Assembly (NCBI GenBank): GCA_018398765.1
Contig: JAHBMJ010001866.1
Span: 1 to 22,500, forward strand
Direction of reading: 5' to 3'
DNA length: 22,500 bases
From: Chromera velia
Taxonomy: Eukaryota; Sar; Chromeraceae
Numbering within the stretch: the stretch's first letter is position 1; each line of letters begins with the position of its first letter. The notes under the pieces are model-generated. The model made no database searches and had not been told where the DNA came from. It saw only the letters and a program-made list of their open reading frames with translations. Made by a program: the position numbers and the translations under genes. Shown here piece after piece: positions 1 through 8,200 of the stretch.

Positions 1-156
1 GAGAGAGAGGGGGGTGGGGGGTGGGTGGGGGGGTGGGTGGGGGTGAGAGAGAGATAGTATGAGTATGAGTATGAGTATGAGCATAAGCATGAGCATGAGC
101 ATGAGCATGAGCATGAGCATGAGTGTGAGTATGAGTATGAGTATGAGTATGAGTAT

Positions 157-188
<32 letters not shown>
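1..188. repeat. Intronic microsatellite cluster: G-runs, ATGAG(T/C) hexamers, GT dinucleotides
   Basis: Positions 9-44 are G-runs of 3-7 separated by single T. Positions 56-158 are an array of ATGAGT and ATGAGC hexamers, and 159-188 is an uninterrupted GT run. The short plus-strand reading frames here, of Met-Ser or Cys-Val alternation, are artefacts of the repeats. The tract lies upstream of the 231 acceptor of the CNB gene, so it is intronic in the model used here. Confidence 0.9.
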
Positions 189-190
<2 letters not shown>

Positions 191-230
191 TCCTGTACGT
201 GTATACAACAAGTATGCGCTATGTGTGCAG

Positions 231-1410
231 ATTTTCGGGTTCTTCCAACAGGTCGAGGAATTCCACGGCCAACCTGCAGCTGTCCTCCTTGAGCTTGCCC
301 AGTTGTCTGAGTGCCGGTGTTTCGAGAAGGGAACAGTTCTGAGGGAGAAGGGCACGCCTGTGACGACCATGCGAATCGTCATCGAAGGTCAGTCAGCAGC
401 AGAACCGGCAAGAACATCAATACAAAATACTTCGATCGATACATGCATATTCATTTGGGGAACCTGTTACAGGCAGGGAGTCTATGCTGCATAGGAACAA
501 CTCATTGAACGGCGTTGGATGGCTGAAAGAAGTGTTTTTTTGTTTTTTTGGAGGCCGAAGAAAAGGTTTCAAAGAGACAGCCGTACAAGGCCTTTCTGTC
601 CCGCTGCTCTGCCGCCTGTGTCTCTTCGTTCCCCATATATTTCTTATGATCTTCTTCTCGCTTTTGGTCTTCTGTCCGTGTTAATGGAGCATCTGTTTGA
701 CACAGATGCACATGGATGTTTAGGTCTACTTTGAATGTATGATATGATCACGCCGTGCGCCGTGGTTGCGTGCAGGGTCCCTCGGGCGGGCTCGGGAGAA
801 GGGGCCAGATGCGGCGGCGGCACGGAAGCGAAAAGAGGCGTCAATGAAGAAGTGTCCGTTCAAGACGCTCTCTGCAAGCGTGCAGGGGGGGGGGGTTTCT
901 CTGGGGCGGTCGGGGCTGGGGGGGGAGAGTGGAAGCCAGTGGATGGGAGAGGGTCCTGAGTGTTCGCGCTCTTTTGTTGCGCAGGGAGAGGAGGGCAGAG
1001 AGGGGGGAGGGTATAATCCTGTAGGGGGACAAGAGAGGATAGATCACTCATTGAGATTTCTGCTGAGTGAGGAAGAGGGCGGAGAGTCTTTTGGATTAGA
1101 CGAGAACGAAGAAGAGGAGACGGCTTCGAAATTTCCATCCGGTGGTCTGCTGGGGGAAAAGTTGCGGGGGGCAATGTCCTTGGGTATTGAGGAATCGAGG
1201 GGGTCGTTTTCGGAGAGTCTTCTGACTGAGGGGGGACTCGGTGGAGCGGGGAGTGGATATGCTCTTCCGACACCTGGCAGTAAAGGGATTGTGACAAGGG
1301 GGCAGGCAGTGGGGGGTGTGGCGTTGGATGAAACCGAAACAGTGTGGGGATTCACACTAGTCGCTGTGGAGGATTCGATTGTGATCGAGATCAAAAGAGA
1401 TGTCTTTCTT
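231..1410 (+). other. First CNB domain, split by a large low-complexity insertion (exons 1-2)
   Basis: Exon 231-387 encodes the N-terminal half of a CNB fold: helix with FFQQVEEF, then [16 protein letters not shown] and MRIVIEG, the usual first strands of the beta-barrel. The C-terminal half, [17 protein letters not shown] followed by [14 protein letters not shown] and KRDVFL, is encoded at the 3' end of exon 776-1410. Between them lie about 165 residues rich in Gly, Ser and Glu. In canonical cAMP/cGMP sites the phosphate-binding cassette has an invariant Glu (FGE) and an Arg (RxA). Here the Glu position reads Gly (VGG) and no matching Arg is visible. The domain probably keeps the fold without binding a cyclic nucleotide (inference). 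The acceptor at 231 is preferred; CAG at 249-251 is an alternative. Confidence 0.72.
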
Positions 1411-3890
1411 GTCAGTCAGTCAGTCAGTCAGTCAGTCAGTCGGTCAGTCAGTTAGTCAGTCAGTCAGTCAGTCAGTCAGGCAGGCAGGCAGGCAGGCAGG
1501 CAGTCAGTCAGGCAGGCAGGCAGGCAGTCAGGCAGTCAGTCAGGCAGGCAGGCAGGCAGGCAGTCAGGCAGTCAGTCAGGCAGTCAGGCAGTCAGGCAGT
1601 CAGGCAGTCAGGCAGTCAGGGAGTCAGTCAGGCAGTCAGTTAGTCAGTCAGGCAGTCAGTCAGTCAGTCAGTCAGTCAGTCAGACAATGAAGGAAGCCGG
1701 AAGAAAATGGCATCTCTCTCTCTCTCTCTGGGTTGTTTATTTTGTTTCACTCACTTGCTTTTTCTTCTGCCCTTTCTTTGTTTATTGTTTGGTGGTGCAT
1801 TGATTGTCTTTTCCTTTTCTAGTCCAACAAACAAAGGAGCTTTGTATTTGTCCTATCTATATTATTCTGAAAGGAAAGAGAAACTGAAGCGGAGGACCAG
1901 CTTCCGACAAAAAGGGGTGCACAAAAAAAAAAAGGCCCCTTAAGCAGGGCATTGCAGAACGATTGGCAGCACAAATTCCTCTTTGACCGATGCTTGGTGG
2001 TCATCCCACATACAGTCTATGAAAACATAGGCCCGGCCCTCTCACCGTTTCATTGCAATGGATGCAGCCTCTGACAGAGCGTGCCCGCGCCTCCCTTGCA
2101 CACGAGAAGGCGGAATTCTTCCGAAACATTCCGGCAATCGCTCGTCTCTCCAGTGGGGTTGCTGCAGAAGTGGCGGACAAGACCGCGAACATCTGTAAAG
2201 TCAGGACGGGAACCCTGGGAGAGAGGATCGCCGTGGAGGGCCAGCCCGCAACCGACGCGATGTTCCTGGCAGAGGGCACCCTCAGCGTCAGTCAACAGCT
2301 AGTGGTGCACATCCATCAATTCTTTGTTTGCTTTTCTGGCAGTGTATATGAGTCTTTCTGGTATTCACTTACTTCACAGATGTATGTGCAGCTGTAGGTC
2401 TTAAATGAGGAGAGAGAGACATGATGCCTTCCTTCCTTCGGGCACTTGTGTTTGTTCGTCTGACCTCTGAACACCCTGTGCCATTAACTCATAGAGAGAG
2501 GCATGCAGCTGCAAATTTAGCGATCATGAAATTCATCCGAGCTAGAACCCTCGAGGCTCTAGCTGACTGCATGGGGTCCCTGATGCATGCATCTATGCAT
2601 GGATGCATAAAACAAAACAACAACCTAGCTGTTGCTTATTTGTTCACTTCTTCGATATGTGGGTGTTCCATCCACTTCATTCGATCCACCTAAATGCCTT
2701 GGCTCATGGACCATCTGCTGTCTCTACTGACGCACGCACGCACGCACGCAGGTTGAGAAAGCGGCTCTTTCCCTGGACGCCTTGCATGTGGTCTCAAAGT
2801 ACCAGGGGGCGGCTGCAGCAGAGATGAGAAAGAAGAAGGCGTCTGTACGAAGGGACCTGGAGACGGCGTCTCTCCCTCCCTCGCTATTGGACGAGGAGGC
2901 GGCAATGGTGAAGAGAGACAGGGAGACAGCTCTGTATGCAAAAGCCGTCATGCCTCCAGTAGGAAAAAGACGCCCGCTTCCGTGTGGTCGTCAGAGACAG
3001 AGGAGAAATATGGATGTGTCTCTGCCGTCTCTTCTCTCAAGGGCCTTTGAAGGCACGCTCACCCGTTCAGAAGCCTTTCTCCTCCCTGCCATTCCTTCGA
3101 CAGTCGCACTCACACCCTCAGGGCTCCCTCTCCTCGGAAGTCCCGTGCGTCTCTCTGCAGCACAATCGGGAAAGAGGGACGGCCACTGTCTCTGGGGAAG
3201 GGACCAGCCGTCGAAAGAGTCTAGGGGGGGGAGTGATACGTCCGGGAGGACCCCCAGCACACGGGCGCGGCAGGAAAGAGACTTCGTGAAGGCCCACATG
3301 GCTGCGAATACGGGAGTTTGGAAGAAGACTGACGAGGGCGTGGGGCGCATTTCGAGCGAATGGAGGACAAAATGGCGTGCTAAATGGAAGGACAGTTGGC
3401 CTCTCTGGGTGTCGGACAGTGCGGGTAGCAGTGCCTCCTCAGCAACAAAAGGAGGCAGCATTGAGAAGGGAGGAGGAGGGAAAACGCCCTCATCTCAAAA
3501 GGGGGTAATCTCTTCACTTGTCCCCCATTTGCGTCGTTTGATTTTGGAGGAAAGTTTCAGAGTTGCCTTGACAGGCCGAGCAGGCAAGAAGGGCGAATTG
3601 CTGCCTGCTGAAATTGAGGAGAGGTTGTCAGAACGCGCGAAGGAGTTGCGGAATCGCGCCAGCCTCCAAGCAGCAACCGTCGGGGCACAGGAACAAGATC
3701 CAGGCGCAAACGAAGATGAAGGTAGGCCAGCAGACAAAGAGATCAAAGTCGGGGGAAGGCAAGAAGTGTATTTCCACTTGCTGCTGTTGGGGATGCATGC
3801 AGCGAGTCGATGATTTTCTTCGTGAAGAGAAACAGTCAGTTTGCGGGTGATGCAAAACGAAGAAAGAAGGACGGACGGACGGACAGACAG

Positions 3891-3944
<54 letters not shown>

Positions 3945-4018
3945 TCAGTCAGACAGACAGACAGACAGACAGGCAGACAGGAGACAGACAGGAGACAGAC
4001 AGACAGACAGACAGAGAG

Positions 4019-4051
<33 letters not shown>

Positions 4052-4053
4052 NC

Positions 4054-4137
<84 letters not shown>

Positions 4138-4619
4138 TATATGTTTCTTCTTCTTCTCCCTCCTTTTCTTCATGAACACAACAGACAAAAAGAAAGAAAG
4201 AACAAAGACAAAAGAACAGCACCAACAATTAAACAACGTGGGCAGGGGGCCCGAAAGGTGAGAGTTAAGCGCCCCTTGCCTCTCCACCTCCCGACAGACT
4301 TTCACGTGATCACTGGTTTCACACGCTACTCCTCTGCTGCTTCCACTCAAGACAAGGAAGAGAAACAAATACAGGACAAGAAAACTTAACAAATAAAAAA
4401 GGAAAAAGAAAAAAAGAAAAAAGACAAAAAGAAAACTGCACGTGGGGACCGGCACCGTCATGGTCTTTAGACAGGGGTGGGGGGGTGGGGGGGCGTCCCT
4501 GCGGAGGGGGATTCTTCTGATGCTGTGTCTTCGTATCTTGCGGGAGGACTCTTTCGGCGGTAACGAAACTCTCAAAGTCCCATACCGAAAGAGCGACGGT
4601 GCTGGTGGGGCCGACAGAC

Positions 4620-4682
<63 letters not shown>

Positions 4683-4689
4683 GAGGCAC

Positions 4690-4724
<35 letters not shown>

Positions 4725-4836
4725 GAGACAGAGAGACAGAGAGACAGAGAGACAGACAGACAGATAGACAGACAGAAAGACAGACAAGAGAGACAGACAG
4801 ACAGACAGAGAGACAGACAAGACAGACAGACAGACA

Positions 4837-4889
<53 letters not shown>

Positions 4890-4927
4890 AGACAGACAGA
4901 GAGACAAGACAGACAGACAGACAGACA

Positions 4928-4980
<53 letters not shown>

Positions 4981-5048
4981 AGACAGACAGACAGACAAGA
5001 CAGACAGACAGACAGACAGACAAGACAGACAGACAAGACAGACAGACA

Positions 5049-5097
<49 letters not shown>

Positions 5098-5152
5098 AGA
5101 CAGACAGACAGACAGACAAGACAGACAGACAGACAGACAGACACACACACAT

Positions 5153-5183
<31 letters not shown>

Positions 5184-5191
5184 GGAGACAC

Positions 5192-5224
<33 letters not shown>

Positions 5225-8200
5225 AAAAGAGAGACCGAAGATCAGGCAGCAGGGAAAAATTGCATTACTTCCTATGCGCTCTTTAGACAGTCTTGCAGTA
5301 TCCCTTCATTGAGAAAGGTTTTGTTCCTGTCGCTCAATTCTCCCTCCCTCTTGTTTCTTTCTTTCACCTGCAGATCCCGAGAGCAGACCGGCCTCTGCCA
5401 TCCCTGCTCTTGTCGACACTGCCGTTGCATTCGCCCTCTCCCTCCATGAGCCTGCGTTTGTCCGACACGCCAAGGGACTCCGGGCAGGGTTTCCTGCAGT
5501 CAGCCTGAAGAGGACGACTGTATCTGCAGGGGCAAACACCACAAACCCTAACAGTGGAGTGCAACACCCCTCCTCTTCCCCGTCGAACGGGCCAGTAGCA
5601 CCTGCTTCAGGGAATGCTAGACGGTCATCCATAGGGGGTGTGGGATCCCCCCTTACTCCCAGTCTACAGCCGAGAGGAAGCATAAGCTCGGTCTCTCCCC
5701 AGCTCCCTCTGACACAAGAGAAAGGAGTGGAGGGGATGTCTCCTCTGGCATTAGGAGCTTCGCGTCCTTCTTTTGCCTTCACAGGGGGGATACCGTCTCG
5801 TAGACAGTCCGTCAAGGAAATCGAACCGCAGCATTCTGTGTCGAAGAAAAATTTGAAGCTTTGGCCTGGACAGGAGACAGCAGAGGGACTCAATGATCAT
5901 CCTCATGAGTTGCCCTCTCCCTCTCGGCCTCAGACTGCGGGGGAAGACACTATCAACGAGACCCAGGCCAGGTTTTTCACCCAGTCACGACCCCCTAGTA
6001 TGGGGGGCAGGCTCCAATCACCCCCTGGAGCTAGTGGTCGGGCCCCTTCTCCGGACAGTTTCCTGAATAGAATTCTGGCAAGGGACAGAAAAGAGAAGGA
6101 CAAGCAGAGGGAGAGAGAAGAATCTCGACCGGCATGGAGGACCTGGCTGGGAGGGAAGCAGAAGATGCCCTCTGTTGCTATCACCCAGTCTCTTTCCCCC
6201 TGTTTGCTTGGACTGTTTGATGCCCTAGAGCTGCAAGGGCCCCGGGAGTGGTCGCACTCTCTCATCTCAAAGGAAGAAACCAGACTGTACTCCCTCCCGG
6301 CAAACAAACTCGTAGAGCTCCTCCCTCTCGCTGCAGCATACAAACTTGTCCGAGCAAGAGACAAACAAAGAGCGTTCTACAAGTCAGTCAGGCGCACTTC
6401 ATAGCGTCACGATAGCACGATTGAGCCATCTGTGCTGCTTGTTGACACACAGAGGAACGAGACCTCTACTGTCGCTTTAGTCATCCCACAGTGTTCCCAC
6501 CGCACCGCATTTCTCCCTTCTTCCCTTCTGTACCTCTTTCCTTATGCGTACGAAGAAGCAAAGTGAGACTGCACGCAAAACTTCATTCTACCTCTTTGCT
6601 CCTTGTCCTTGTCCCACCCCCCCTGTTGCGTGACTGCAGAGAGCGGCACACGATGGCCTCAATTTTCTTCTGGCTCAAGATGGCCGCACTCCCGCATCAG
6701 ACCGCAATGCAACTCTTGGTCCGTCAGTCAACAGAAGCCCGTTTTTGTTTTGCACATGCATCAATTGATTTTGTGTGTGAATGAGTGAAAACAAACGATG
6801 CATGCGAGATTGAATTTAGCGTTGAACGTTGCTGACTACCACCCTGAGATTCATTATTCCTTCTCTGGAAGTCATTCCTGGGGGTTTAATCCATGCAGGG
6901 CCCTCAGTTATGTTCTTTTCTGTTCCCTACTGGCAATTCACCGACTGCTTTCAGAGGAATGGGGGGGCATTGCCTTGTGATGGTACTTCTTTTTCACGAT
7001 TTACTTTGACACACACAATCAATCACTGCATATGTGATGTCGGCCTGCAGTACTCCCCCCTCGGGCGTCTCTTTGTAGCTCGGAACGAATTTGAGGCTGG
7101 TTTGGCAGAGCTGCAAGCGGCAGGGGAGGGAACGGCAGGGACTTTGGAGGATGACGAAATTGAAAAGAAAAAAACGTCCACGCAGAAGAGAAACGCGGGA
7201 AGGCTTCCGTTGCCCCCCGCCTTGAGAGTCCTATTTGATGTATTTGAAAAACATCGGAGACAACGAAGGACCGCCGAGACCGGTGCCAGGCTCCTCACTT
7301 CAATCGCCTGCACTGATACAGAACTGACGGCGGTTGCTGAGGGTGTAGGAGGAATGGGAGGGCAAAGTTCAAGGGCATCAGGTGCTTCTTTTCCCCCGGG
7401 AGCCTTGCAGGTCACCCCTTTGTTGCGTCACTCCCGACCTTTCGCAGCGTCTCCTCGCACTACGCTTCCTCATGAGAAGAAAAAACTAACGTGGGAGGAC
7501 AAACCCCCGCCCCGCCCTTCCACGTCTCAACTACGGTCCCAGGCCGTCTTTTTGAAGTCTCTGAGAGAACACAGACGAAAGGAGGCTGCACGGTATTCAA
7601 AGCGACAGAAAGAAAATGCACACTCAGGAGAGGACGTTCGCAGCACAGACCCCTCAGCAGCTGTTGCACGAATATGGGCGGCTGCAGAGTCTGAGGCCGT
7701 AGCAGAACTGCGCGCCTCCGGACTGCCGCCCCACGGTTTCCCCTGTGGTTTGTCTCCACACATCCCACCCCCCTACGGTATGCCTCCGAACATTGATGCC
7801 TCCACTTGTACTATACACCCAATGTCAACGGATGTCTATGCGAAGGCGGTAGAGCCATTTGAGGGAAATGAGAAAGATGATGAGGGAGAATGGGAGACTG
7901 CGTTGGACAATTCTCAGGTGGACAAGGGAGAGAAAAAGGTTTCGTCAAGCGCCGTCTCCCCACGAAGATTTTCTCGTGTTGTAAAGTCCTTCTTGACACG
8001 TCCCCGCAATCGCCTCCAGGGAACGTGGACTCGCCTTGTTCGTTCCTGGGTGAGTCACTCTGTGAATATTCTCGGGGACAGTGAAACTGCAGGGGTGAGG
8101 GAAGGTACGATTCTTTTGCACAAACGAAAACGATATGCTTCTCGCAGCGAAACCCCTGATGTCTCTTCGTCCTCCCCTCTAGACATCCACACCAAAACAG

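Noticed and set aside
59..292. Met-Ser and Cys-Val repeat frames
   Set aside because: Artefacts of the ATGAGT hexamer and GT arrays; the real exon starts at 231 in another frame.
1411..1690. Ser-Gln-Ser-Val / Arg-Gln-Ala-Gly repeat protein continuing from exon 2
   Set aside because: The CNB sequence ends at KRDVFL just before a GTCAGT donor and resumes naturally at 2068; the repeat is better explained as intron.
3949..5191. Long minus-strand frames of alternating Cys-Leu-Ser-Val (up to ~399 codons) and plus-strand Asp-Arg-Gln-Thr frames
   Set aside because: They exist only because ACAG tetranucleotides have no stop in these frames; they lie in an intron and contain no non-repeat protein sequence.
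5306..5893. Minus-strand 195-codon frame opposite exon 5
   Set aside because: The plus-strand exon is supported by splice phase and continuity with exon 4; the antisense frame has no independent support.
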